Part shown: positions 9,391 to 17,922 of the stretch, one piece after another
Position numbering within the stretch: the first letter of the stretch is position 1
Layout of the letters: every line of letters starts with the position of its first letter
From: Symploca sp. SIO2E9
GTDB taxonomy: Bacteria; Cyanobacteriota; Cyanobacteriia; Cyanobacteriales; Coleofasciculaceae
Reading direction: 5' to 3'
DNA length: 34,874 bases
Assembly: GCA_010692645.1 (NCBI GenBank)
Contig: JAAHGS010000056.1
Location: forward strand, 1 to 34,874
Position numbers and translations under genes: made by a program
Notes under the pieces: model-generated
Databases searched by the model: none
What the model saw: the letters and a program-made list of their open reading frames with translations, nothing else
What the model was told of the DNA's origin: nothing

Positions 9391-9619
9391 TACTAAAATC
9401 CTTGACTTGAACCTCACTTTTGAGAAAATTATCAGCAAATATGGTTTTAGAAGGTAGAGTATCGGAAAAATATCTAGAACTAAAAAGGAGAGAAGTAAAG
9501 TAAGCTGGGGTAGAAGCTCAATTGCTAACATTGACACAGCCAAACTTAGACTCAATTTATGACCACACTCCACACCCAGCCTTCTTTTTAGCTATTTAGC
9601 TCTGTTGTCCCCTTCTGAG

Positions 9620-12250
9620 TTAGGCTACTGTAAACCCAGCCTCAGTAACGGCATCAGCGTTAATGCCATGGAGGATAGCAAGGGTCTCTTGCCCAGTACT
9701 CAGTAGAGCATTACTGCCTTCTTGCTCAATCGAGAGCTGACCAAAGGTCAAACCACCAGCTAACTCAATCAAGTCAATCCCGACTTCAAAATCCATAATT
9801 GTGTCGGTGCCTTCACCTATAGCTAGGACGAAGGTATCACTACCTGCACCGCCAAATACAGTATCATTGCCTAGACCTCCGGAGATGATGTCATTGCCAT
9901 GATCACCCCAGATTTCGTCATCACCTTGATCACCGTAAAGTTCATCGTCACCAGCTTTCCCACCGATGCGATCGTTACCCTTACCACCGTAGATTAGATC
10001 ATCACCGCCAACAGTATCACCAGCAGAGCGGCTATTGCGGTCTCCCCGCAGTATATCTTCTCCCTCGCCACCAAAAATGGTATCGTTCCCTAAGCCTCCA
10101 GCAACAGTGTCATCACCAGCTAGAGCATAGATAGTTTCATTATTGGAACTACCAACCAGTTCCTCAGCATCAGGAGTTCCTGCCAGCACATCATCACTCT
10201 CAGCTTCAGTTTCAACAAATGCCCTAACCGCACTAGATAAAAACCTCTCACCTTCACTCTCAGTTAAAACCTCTGAATCTACTAATTCGCTAATAGCGTC
10301 ACTTACTAGAGTCTCATACTCGAACAAGCTCTCATAATCACCGTCAAAACTGACAGGAATTTCTGGGAAAACTACCTGTTCAAACTCTTCGACATCGTAG
10401 AGTCGATTGCGTACCCCACCTGACCAAAGAACCTCGACAGTTCCACTCGATTCTGAACCCAGACCAAAGTTTGCTGCTAAACTATCCTGTGAAGCATAAC
10501 TTGACCCCCCTAGAATAGGCTGCATCACCGTCTGACCGTTTTCAGGGGTGAAGGAGACCACAGCACCGATACCATCCCGATTAACACGACTGTCCTCAGT
10601 CAAGCCAACCGTGCCAATGGTTTGTACTTCAACCCAACCGTTACCGTTATCAGCACTATTGATTTCCACCGAGAGAGTGCCATCAGTAAATTCCAAACCA
10701 TTCCAGACAAATTGTCCAGGAGCAGTAGAAGTGAAAGTTGGCACATATTGTGCAGTTGCATCAAATGGTGAATCGAACTGGCGGGAGTATTGCTCAAGTT
10801 CTATCGATTCGGGAGTGTTGAAGTTAGATACACTAACGATATCAACAAAACCATCACCATTGAGGTCGCCAACGGCAGAGCCTTTTTCATTGCGTCGGGT
10901 GCGGTCAGCATCGAGGACATCAGGCTCGTAGATGAAATTGGCATCACCATCATTTTGCAGAAGTGCACCTGGATTGGAGGCATCTACAAACGGACCAAGG
11001 TCATGACCACCGACAAAGAAAATATCGGTGTCACCGTCGTTTTCGTAGTCAAGTGTCGAAGTTCCCCAACCAAAGGGCGTAGCATTCAACTCCCCTACAC
11101 CGGGTTCCTCAAATGTGCCGTCGTCTTGCCCCAAAAACCACCGGGAACTTGCCTCACCTTGAAGATCTACAGGACTTGCTGCTCGGCTCGGGTCTAGAGT
11201 ATCTAGAAGTTCAGGGAAGGTATACTCACCTCCATTGGAGGCAAAAATATCCAAATTCCCATCGGAATTAAAATCTCCGAAAGAAAGTCCCATCCATCCA
11301 CCAAGGCGATCAAGATTAGCCTCTACAGTTACATCGGTAAAGTTTCCTTCTCCGTCATTTTCAAGGACGTGGAGCATACCGCGATCAATTCCACCCGCCT
11401 CTGCTGGGGGAACAGCCGCTTGGTCGTCTGCCTGAATAATATCAACATCTCCATCTAGATCATAGTCCACCATAGCGATCGCATGAGTAATGGTGGCTGC
11501 CCCAGGGGGTAAATTTTCACCAGCTAGATTTTGAATACCAGAAGTTTCACTGACGTCGGTAAAAGTGTTGTCCCCATTATTGATAAACAGTTGATTATGT
11601 TCATTTCGCTCTAAGGGAACGCTACCGCCAATGGGAGCCCGGTCATTCCAGTCAGTGAAGGTGTTAGCGACGACAACATCTAGCAGCCCATCCCCGTTGA
11701 CATCTCCAAACGAGGCTGAGCCGGAGAAATTATTACCCCCACCAATGCCACTCTCTTCAGTAATATCAACAAATGTACCGTCTCCTTGGTTCTCGAACAA
11801 TCGATTGGGTTCGCCTGTTCCCAGAACAAGCAAGTCCTGATCGCCGTCGTTATCAATGTCTCCATAGACAACACCACTGCTGTCTTGGTCAGTAGCCGTA
11901 ACCCCTGCCTGCTGAGCTACATCGACAAAAGTGAACTCACCAGTTTCCTGTAATTGATTTGAGTAAAGACTGTTAGGGGCACCAGGTCCGTTGGTAACGT
12001 AGATGTCGAGATCGTTATCGTTATCGTAATCTAAAATCGCAACCCCAGGTAAGCCCTCAGAGTTGAGGGGCGCGCCCCCTAAATCCTGGGAAGTAATTAC
12101 TTCCTGTTGTCTGAGCTCGTCGTAGGCAGCTTCTCGCGAAGGTGACTCGACGCGACTATAGGTAATCCCAAGTTCTTGAGTTGTATCTTCAAAGGTAACG
12201 CTCTCTTGAGATACAGTTTGGTCTTGTAGAGGTGATAAGTCAGTATTCAT
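9620..12250 (-). CDS. FG-GAP/VCBS repeat, ASPIC/UnbV and RTX calcium-binding protein
   Basis: Protein of 876 residues from the ATG at 12250; a TTG one codon upstream is possible and an AGGA motif fits either. No signal peptide. Residues about 50-480 contain repeated FG-GAP/VCBS units with calcium-loop motifs of the form DYDNDNDLD, DIDNDGDQD and DVNGDGLLD, as in integrin-like propellers. Around 580-625 lies an ASPIC/UnbV domain (ANFGLGSES, WSGGVRNRL). The C-terminal 190 residues have RTX nonapeptides (GGLGNDTIFGG, GGKGNDRIGG), typical of type I secreted proteins. The likely fate is secretion and calcium-dependent folding outside the cell. Its position inside the ammonia-lyase cluster is suggestive, because UnbV-domain proteins also occur in some natural-product clusters, but no catalytic role is established. 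Confidence 0.85.
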   Translation of the reverse strand: MNTDLSPLQDQTVSQESVTFEDTTQELGITYSRVESPSREAAYDELRQQEVITSQDLGGAPLNSEGLPGVAILDYDNDNDLDIYVTNGPGAPNSLYSNQLQETGEFTFVDVAQQAGVTATDQDSSGVVYGDIDNDGDQDLLVLGTGEPNRLFENQGDGTFVDITEESGIGGGNNFSGSASFGDVNGDGLLDVVVANTFTDWNDRAPIGGSVPLERNEHNQLFINNGDNTFTDVSETSGIQNLAGENLPPGAATITHAIAMVDYDLDGDVDIIQADDQAAVPPAEAGGIDRGMLHVLENDGEGNFTDVTVEANLDRLGGWMGLSFGDFNSDGNLDIFASNGGEYTFPELLDTLDPSRAASPVDLQGEASSRWFLGQDDGTFEEPGVGELNATPFGWGTSTLDYENDGDTDIFFVGGHDLGPFVDASNPGALLQNDGDANFIYEPDVLDADRTRRNEKGSAVGDLNGDGFVDIVSVSNFNTPESIELEQYSRQFDSPFDATAQYVPTFTSTAPGQFVWNGLEFTDGTLSVEINSADNGNGWVEVQTIGTVGLTEDSRVNRDGIGAVVSFTPENGQTVMQPILGGSSYASQDSLAANFGLGSESSGTVEVLWSGGVRNRLYDVEEFEQVVFPEIPVSFDGDYESLFEYETLVSDAISELVDSEVLTESEGERFLSSAVRAFVETEAESDDVLAGTPDAEELVGSSNNETIYALAGDDTVAGGLGNDTIFGGEGEDILRGDRNSRSAGDTVGGDDLIYGGKGNDRIGGKAGDDELYGDQGDDEIWGDHGNDIISGGLGNDTVFGGAGSDTFVLAIGEGTDTIMDFEVGIDLIELAGGLTFGQLSIEQEGSNALLSTGQETLAILHGINADAVTEAGFTVA

Positions 12251-12434
12251 CAATCAATGTTCCTAATTTAACTAATGGTTCTAATTCAAAGGCTGAAACC
12301 CTTGATTTTTTTGAGGGAGCGGCAAAATTTTAGCTGTCTAGTGTGATGAAGCCTAGATGTAGTCATGGAGCTAGATAACCATTACTGCTGGTTATGTAAC
12401 CTGTAAAAAGTGGAAGTTATCTGGAGGCGAAATC

Positions 12435-14228
12435 TTAAGAGCAAAACGTAGGTTGTAAATTGTCTGTCCTGCTTGCTTGAACAAGAGAATTGAGTCGAAT
12501 AGACTTCCTTAGCGGTTGCATAACCCGAGTAAAATCACGAGGTTGGGATTGGGGTTTAAATAATCCATCACTCTCCCATCGATCAGGGTCTAAACTAATC
12601 GCCCAAGCATTCAACCATACGGTCGATGGAAAAAGAGCTAATTGATCTGGCATTGTATCCTCTAATGCCAACAAGAAGATGACTTGAGCAAATTCTTCTA
12701 GGATTTCCAAGCTGGCTACGTAATCATCTCTGATTTCGCGATCAGTCTTATTTGGTTTGAGATTACGTTCGTGAAGTTCTTTAACAAAAGGCAGCTCTCC
12801 TAAGGTATCTATGTACTTAAATGACAACCTATTTAATGACTTGTTTGACCAATCATCTAATAAATTGTAAACAGAGCGAGAAAGTGACAAAAACTCTTCA
12901 TTTAGATTCTGAAGTTTTGCCATTCTTTCTGGTTTAATAAGTACAGAACTAATACCAGGTGGCATAATAATTGACCAAGCAATCAGGATGTCCCAGATGA
13001 GTTTTAAAACACACGCTACTGAATTTTTCCCAAAAATTTGATAGCTTAGTCGAATAGTCCAGTGTATGAGTTCATTCAAGGTTAAAAAACTGGAATTAGC
13101 ATAATCTACCATTCCCTGAGTGAGCTGGTTTTTAAGATCAAGTCCAATTATTTCGGTGGTGAAGGAATTGGCAATTCCAATCATATCTGTTCCAGCCGAA
13201 TACAAAGGATCTATGAATGTGCCTGCTTCACCTACACAAGCCCAACGATTTAGCGAGAATACTTGAGTAGATGAATAACTATAATTGGGCATTTTTTTGA
13301 AATCCGATGGCTGTTGCTCTTTTAAATGAGCAGCCAATACAGGTTCATGTTTTTCTAACCACTTGTATGCCTTTTCATAGGTATGGTACTCCTTCAAAGG
13401 ATGAATATCTTCATTGGTGACGATGCCAATACTTGTATATCCAGAAGATAGAGGGATTAGCCAGACCCAGTATCCATAACCTACTAAATGATTAGTGGAG
13501 TAATAGCGCATATTTTTGCCAACGCGACTATGCCACTGTTCCTCAGTTACGGGTACAAAGTCATTTACGTCAACGCGGTCATTTATACGAAACCAGACGG
13601 CACTAAATGGTTCATTGTTTGGTTTTGCTAAACCAAGTTTATTTTGTAAAAAACGACGGCGACCCATTGCATCAACTACCCAACTAGTTTGAATAGTTTG
13701 AGTTGTTTGATTGCCTATTTGTTTGTAGACAATTTTGTGAAGATTTTGATTATCAGAGAGGATAACATCTTGCACAGAACAATTCTCTAGCAACTTGATG
13801 CCTAGGACAGTATTGAAATTTCGTAAATCATTTTCCAAAAGTCCTCGATCTATTTGATAGGCGTATGGTTCGTGCAATTCTGAAGACCCCAATTCAGGTC
13901 TATCCTTTAAGGAGTCTTGTGGATTACCTAAGAAGAATCTCAGCGCAGGTTTGGGTAAATGATGTTCCCTAAAGTAATTCTCTAACTGTAGAGTATGACT
14001 CAGATAGTAAGCACCGAATTCAACTGTTGATTCCCCAACTTTGAAGGTTGCAGTGGGCAGTGTTCTAGAAAGTCGATCCAGTACTGCAATTGAGATGTTA
14101 GGCATGTTTAGCTTTAACTGTCGTGCTAAAGTCAGTCCAGCTAAACCACCGCCGCAGATGACAACATCATAGGTATCTGTATTTGTTTGGTTGAGAGGTT
14201 TTAGGTTCTCAAGTAATTTAGTCATCAT
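12435..14228 (-). CDS. FAD-dependent halogenase-like oxidoreductase
   Basis: Flavoprotein of 597 residues in the tryptophan/phenol halogenase superfamily. The Rossmann motif GGGLAGL is at 26-32, the KVGEST motif at 63-68, the halogenase signature W-V-W-L-I-P at 254-259 (consensus WxWxIP), and the FAD-contacting GEAGTFIDPLYSAG later. A lysine in LPKPALRFF (K93) is placed like the catalytic lysine of flavin halogenases, though I cannot prove the alignment. The C-terminal 250 residues are helical and would form the substrate lid. Expected activity is FADH2-dependent oxidation of halide to hypohalous acid and halogenation of an aromatic or carrier-bound substrate; a non-halogenating monooxygenase remains possible. 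A GAGG motif precedes two tandem ATGs (14228 and 14225). A reductase partner is not in view. Confidence 0.8.
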   Translation of the reverse strand: MMTKLLENLKPLNQTNTDTYDVVICGGGLAGLTLARQLKLNMPNISIAVLDRLSRTLPTATFKVGESTVEFGAYYLSHTLQLENYFREHHLPKPALRFFLGNPQDSLKDRPELGSSELHEPYAYQIDRGLLENDLRNFNTVLGIKLLENCSVQDVILSDNQNLHKIVYKQIGNQTTQTIQTSWVVDAMGRRRFLQNKLGLAKPNNEPFSAVWFRINDRVDVNDFVPVTEEQWHSRVGKNMRYYSTNHLVGYGYWVWLIPLSSGYTSIGIVTNEDIHPLKEYHTYEKAYKWLEKHEPVLAAHLKEQQPSDFKKMPNYSYSSTQVFSLNRWACVGEAGTFIDPLYSAGTDMIGIANSFTTEIIGLDLKNQLTQGMVDYANSSFLTLNELIHWTIRLSYQIFGKNSVACVLKLIWDILIAWSIIMPPGISSVLIKPERMAKLQNLNEEFLSLSRSVYNLLDDWSNKSLNRLSFKYIDTLGELPFVKELHERNLKPNKTDREIRDDYVASLEILEEFAQVIFLLALEDTMPDQLALFPSTVWLNAWAISLDPDRWESDGLFKPQSQPRDFTRVMQPLRKSIRLNSLVQASRTDNLQPTFCS

Positions 14229-14430
14229 AATCCTCTGAGAAAGTGTGCAGTGATTTTCCGTGCCGCTGCTATATTCTTCCGATGGTTGACAGACGAGAAT
14301 GTAAAGATATAGAGCGGCAACTGTAATAACTGCGATCCATTGCTAGTAGGTCTGGGAGCAAGGTAAAATTCCTTCTGCCTAGGCTGCAAAGAGCCGCTCC
14401 CGTGACCTAAATTTTGATTAGCTTCAAGTC

Positions 14431-15207
14431 TTAAGCAGTGGTGGCAAAGCCTTCCTGCTTCAACTGCTCCCAATGAGTCTTTGCCAAGCTGAGGCAGTGG
14501 TTAAGGAAGCTAGCGTAAGTGTCAAGAGCAGTTCCCCCAATTTTGACCAGGGTCCTCATCGACTCAGGATTTTCTCCCAGTAGTTTCTTGAGGAGTTTGG
14601 CATTGAGTTGTGTGTGACCAACATCCACTAAGACATGCTCTTCCATAAAGCTCAAATTCTCGGTAATATTCGAGCCCAATATTTTCTTGGCTTGCTCAAG
14701 CACCTGAGACCCATAGCGTACAGAAAGCCCTTCAATTTCATACTCAATAGCTACTTGAGCAAAGGGAGCCTCACTGGCAATGACATCCTCATGAAGCTGA
14801 CGGTAGTATTTAGTACTCTGGGCTATCGGCAATTGGAGAAACCATTGAGCATCCAGCTTAGGTGTCCGTAGCTCATTCCAACGATTAACCAGTGTGCGAG
14901 TATCTTCAATCATCATCAGGTGGTGGCCAGCTTCCTGCTGAGCGTGTTTGCAGAGCAATTCACCGATTTCAGTAAATCCTAGTTCCTGACAACGTTCGCC
15001 AGCCCGTCGAATCCAATCTTCTACCGAGTCTGTCATCGCAACACCGAGGGCATTAAAGTAGATGAAGTACAATTCCAGAACTATTGGCTCCATATCTGGT
15101 GCCAGAACATCTAACATGCCTGAGTTCTGTCCGAATCGGGTTCGGGCACTTTGGATTTTGGATTCGTAGACTTCATAGAGATTTTGTTTGACAGTTGTCT
15201 GAGACAT
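14431..15207 (-). CDS. Haem-oxygenase-like di-iron oxidase (iron-containing redox enzyme family)
   Basis: Helical protein of 258 residues. I choose the ATG at 15207 because a perfect GGAGG (complement of 15213-15217) lies 5 bases upstream. Candidate iron ligands are visible: HAQQEAGHH (H88, E92, H95), an acidic helix EYEIEG (155-160) and H191-x3-D195-x2-H198 in EEHVLVDVGH. This pattern matches the haem-oxygenase-like di-iron oxidases (HDO), whose known members (UndA, BesC, SznF and relatives) carry out oxidative decarboxylation, C-C cleavage or N-oxygenation with O2. The substrate here is unknown; by context it may be an amino-acid or phenylpropanoid derivative. It lies between the GNAT and halogenase genes, with about 200 bases before the halogenase start. 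Confidence 0.8.
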   Translation of the reverse strand: MSQTTVKQNLYEVYESKIQSARTRFGQNSGMLDVLAPDMEPIVLELYFIYFNALGVAMTDSVEDWIRRAGERCQELGFTEIGELLCKHAQQEAGHHLMMIEDTRTLVNRWNELRTPKLDAQWFLQLPIAQSTKYYRQLHEDVIASEAPFAQVAIEYEIEGLSVRYGSQVLEQAKKILGSNITENLSFMEEHVLVDVGHTQLNAKLLKKLLGENPESMRTLVKIGGTALDTYASFLNHCLSLAKTHWEQLKQEGFATTA

Positions 15208-15563
15208 AAATACCTCCAATAACTACAGTTTGATTGACTTTTGAAAGCAAGTTGCATTTTGCTTATGGTTACTTACTCGGGAGCATCTCTTGTTTGCAGA
15301 AATATACCTGCAATTCTGTTGCTGTTAGGATTACTTAGAAGAATAATGCTATAGAATTTCAAGCCTCTGCGATCGAGCTGGATCTTTGATTCCACTATCG
15401 CACCATTAAGCATTATTTGTTGTTACAACTTTAAGATTATCCCTTCTTGCATTCCCTCCCACCACCCTTTATTCCTTTTGTTGTTTACCCAGAAAAACTC
15501 TGTTTGTTTTGTCGAATAATTAACTAGAAAATGATGAACTTGATTTCTGTTTTTACCAAAAAA
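15208..15563. other. Intergenic region between GNAT and di-iron oxidase genes
   Basis: About 355 bases, AT-rich, without a plausible reading frame. It contains the di-iron oxidase ribosome binding site at its left end. I see no clear terminator for the GNAT gene and no strong promoter; the gap is long enough for the di-iron oxidase to have its own promoter. Confidence 0.4.
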
Positions 15564-16253
15564 TTAAGCCCTATTTACTAATTCATATTCTCTGGGAAGT
15601 TTGGCGTTATACCACTTAGCTGGGATATCGATATCTGGAATTGTTAGGCGACTTTCCATAGAGTCATGAGTGGAGCGGTAGAATTCATGAATCTTATAGA
15701 AAGGCACAGGTTTAATAGGGCGAGTGCTGATGCCTAAGGAATCAGAAAAATAGTTAAAAATTGAGCGATTAGCACAAGCAACAAGAAGATGTGGCTTATC
15801 TTCGTCCATATGAATGAAGTCTTGGGAATGTGCTATACCCATCAATAACTTACCAATTCCCTGATTTCGCCACCCATCTTTGACTACAAATTTACTCAGT
15901 TCTCGTATATCCTTTTCTGAGTATTTGTTTGCAACTCCAGCTTCTACCAGTAGTCTACTAATATCTTGCCCAGTTACCTTGCCATATCTTTCTGGATTAG
16001 TACTGTGTAGATATAATCCCATTGTAGCAACTAGTTTGTCATCAACCAATCCCATTAGATAACGGTGAGGATAGAGTTCGATTTTAGCATCAGGATCGAA
16101 CTGGGATTTAGAAAAGGTAATGCCAAGCTTTTTGTAGTAAACTTCTGAGATCAAAGACTGACATTTGAAGACCTCGAAATTAGATTTAGCTATTTTGAAT
16201 TGCAGAGATAATTTTTGGGCTACTTTGTTTTGAGCTATTAGATTAAGATTCAT
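15564..16253 (-). CDS. GNAT-fold N-acyltransferase, distantly like N-acyl amino acid synthases
   Basis: Protein of 229 residues with a GNAT acyl-CoA pyrophosphate-binding motif R-N-Q-G-I-G at 129-134, followed by the expected helix, and an upstream beta-strand region (YLMGLVDDKLVATMGLY). The N-terminal arrangement (CQSLISEVYY, then a long stretch before motif A) recalls the FeeM/autoinducer-synthase branch, which attaches acyl chains to amino acids, rather than small acetyltransferases. A GGAAG ribosome binding site precedes the ATG. In a cluster with an ammonia-lyase and a CoA ligase, a natural role would be transfer of a cinnamoyl or fatty acyl group to an amine or amino acid; this is inference. 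Acetyl-CoA use on an unrelated substrate is the plain alternative. Confidence 0.65.
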   Translation of the reverse strand: MNLNLIAQNKVAQKLSLQFKIAKSNFEVFKCQSLISEVYYKKLGITFSKSQFDPDAKIELYPHRYLMGLVDDKLVATMGLYLHSTNPERYGKVTGQDISRLLVEAGVANKYSEKDIRELSKFVVKDGWRNQGIGKLLMGIAHSQDFIHMDEDKPHLLVACANRSIFNYFSDSLGISTRPIKPVPFYKIHEFYRSTHDSMESRLTIPDIDIPAKWYNAKLPREYELVNRA

Positions 16254-16394
16254 ATTTCTTCCATAGGATTTATTTCACTTGATGAGTTTCAAAGTAGTTG
16301 AGATAATTCTCCTTAGACAGATAAGCATCATTGATATTTGAGCAGGTATTATTTTATTGATTGGGAATTCTTGCTTGACAAATTTGGAAAAGCA

Positions 16395-17909
16395 TTAGCT
16401 AGTTACAGAGGTAAAGGAAAACTCTGCTTCTTGACGCAGCTTTCGCTTGAGTAATTTGCCCGTTGCGTTCTTGGGAATTGAATCTACGAACGTGACAGTT
16501 TGTGGAAGTTTGTAGGCTGCCATCTTCTCGCGGCAGAAGTTTATGATTTCTTCTTCTTTGATTTTTTTACCAGCCTTTAGTACAATTTTGGTCTTAACAA
16601 TTTCACCTTTAATTCGATCGCGAACACCATAGACAGCTACCTCAGCGACTGCTGGATGTTGATAGATCACATTCTCAACTTCAGCTGGATATACCTTAAA
16701 TCCAGAAACATTAATCATGTCTTTAAAACGATCAACGATGTAGAAATATCCCTCTTCATCCATCCGACCAATGTCGCCAGTATAGAACCAACCATTTTGG
16801 ATTGCTTGGGTTGTTTCCCAGGGACGATTCCAATAACCGAGCATAAGATTGGGACCTCGAACTGTGATTTCGCCCAACTCGCCTGGTTGCACTTCCACAC
16901 CATCGGAATTGACAATCTTCATTTCAACATTCTCAATAGGACTACCAATTGAACCCAGTTTGTATTTCAAGTTATGGTTATAACTGGCACAAGGTGAGGT
17001 TTCTGTCAGACCATACCCTTCATGAATTACTAGTCCATGCTTTTTGTACCACCTCTGGGCGACTTCAACTGGCATGGGTGCAGCTGCGGAAAAGTAATAG
17101 CGTACTGAATTGAGGTTAGGCGCGTTTAGATTCAGCAGTTTGATGAAGATGGTTGGCACGCCAAAGAACATGGTAATTTGCTCAGTGGCGATTGCTTCAA
17201 GGACTTGCTCTAGTTTAAATCTCCGTTGCAGAATGATGGTGGCACAGGCACTGATTCCGGCGTTGAAAATCGCGTTTTGACCAAAGCAGTGGAATAGGGG
17301 TAGATAAAGCAAAAGGCGATCATCAGGACCCATGCCACAACAGCGATTCTGGGAATACATGTTGGAAATTACATTGCCGTGGGAAAGGGTAGCCCCTTTT
17401 GGGAAACCTGTGGTGCCTGAAGTATAAACAATGGCAGCGGGATCATGGCAATCCATTTCCACAGCGCGGGTGTTAGGGGAAGCACTCTCAATTAGTTGAG
17501 CCAGAGAAATTCCCTTATTAACTTTACCTTCAGCAATTAAAATATGTTGCAGCTCTGGTAATTCTAGCTCTGGCACCTGCTCACTTAATTCTTCTGTGGT
17601 AATCACGGCCTTGGCGGTGCAATCTTTGAGGATGAATCGAACCTCGCTGCTCTTAAGCATCGCGTTAACTGAAACCGCAACTGCCCCGAGTTTCAACATG
17701 CCTAGATAGGAAATGAGGAATTCTGGAATGTTTGGGAGAAACAAGGCTACACGATCACCACGGTGAATTCCTAATCCCTGCAAACCATTGGCTATCCGGT
17801 TTGCCATCTGCTCGAGCTGTTTGTAGCTAAAAGACTTGTCTTCAAAAATCAGTGCAGTTTTGTTCGGAAAAAGCCTAGTAGCGTTTTCTATATGGTCTGC
17901 AATGTTCAT
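16395..17909 (-). CDS. AMP-forming acyl/aryl-CoA ligase (ANL superfamily)
   Basis: Acid:CoA ligase of 504 residues. The P-loop motif YTSGTTGFPKG is at 162-172, the adenylate-binding motif GYGLTETS in the middle, the hinge region YIVDRFKDMINVSGFKVYPAE in the C-terminal part, and the catalytic lysine at K485 in NATGKLLKRKL. It adenylates a carboxylic acid and transfers it to CoA. The family includes 4-coumarate, benzoate and fatty acid ligases, which the motifs alone do not separate. Only 13 bases separate its start from the ammonia-lyase stop and it lacks a strong ribosome binding site, so the two are probably translationally coupled; this favours a cinnamate or coumarate substrate. 141 bases separate it from the downstream GNAT gene. 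Confidence 0.9.
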   Translation of the reverse strand: MNIADHIENATRLFPNKTALIFEDKSFSYKQLEQMANRIANGLQGLGIHRGDRVALFLPNIPEFLISYLGMLKLGAVAVSVNAMLKSSEVRFILKDCTAKAVITTEELSEQVPELELPELQHILIAEGKVNKGISLAQLIESASPNTRAVEMDCHDPAAIVYTSGTTGFPKGATLSHGNVISNMYSQNRCCGMGPDDRLLLYLPLFHCFGQNAIFNAGISACATIILQRRFKLEQVLEAIATEQITMFFGVPTIFIKLLNLNAPNLNSVRYYFSAAAPMPVEVAQRWYKKHGLVIHEGYGLTETSPCASYNHNLKYKLGSIGSPIENVEMKIVNSDGVEVQPGELGEITVRGPNLMLGYWNRPWETTQAIQNGWFYTGDIGRMDEEGYFYIVDRFKDMINVSGFKVYPAEVENVIYQHPAVAEVAVYGVRDRIKGEIVKTKIVLKAGKKIKEEEIINFCREKMAAYKLPQTVTFVDSIPKNATGKLLKRKLRQEAEFSFTSVTS

Positions 17910-17922
17910 GACTTTAGTTTGA

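Noticed and set aside
9391-9573. N-terminal hydrophobic extension of DAHP synthase
   Set aside because: The frame is open, but family homology and a good ribosome binding site place the start at 9390.
10548-11197. Plus-strand frames opposite the FG-GAP/RTX gene
   Set aside because: They overlap a fully coding minus-strand gene with domain structure, lack ribosome binding sites and resemble nothing.
14225-14473. 82-codon minus-strand frame between halogenase and di-iron oxidase
   Set aside because: It overlaps the end of the di-iron oxidase gene in another frame, has no ribosome binding site and no recognisable motif.
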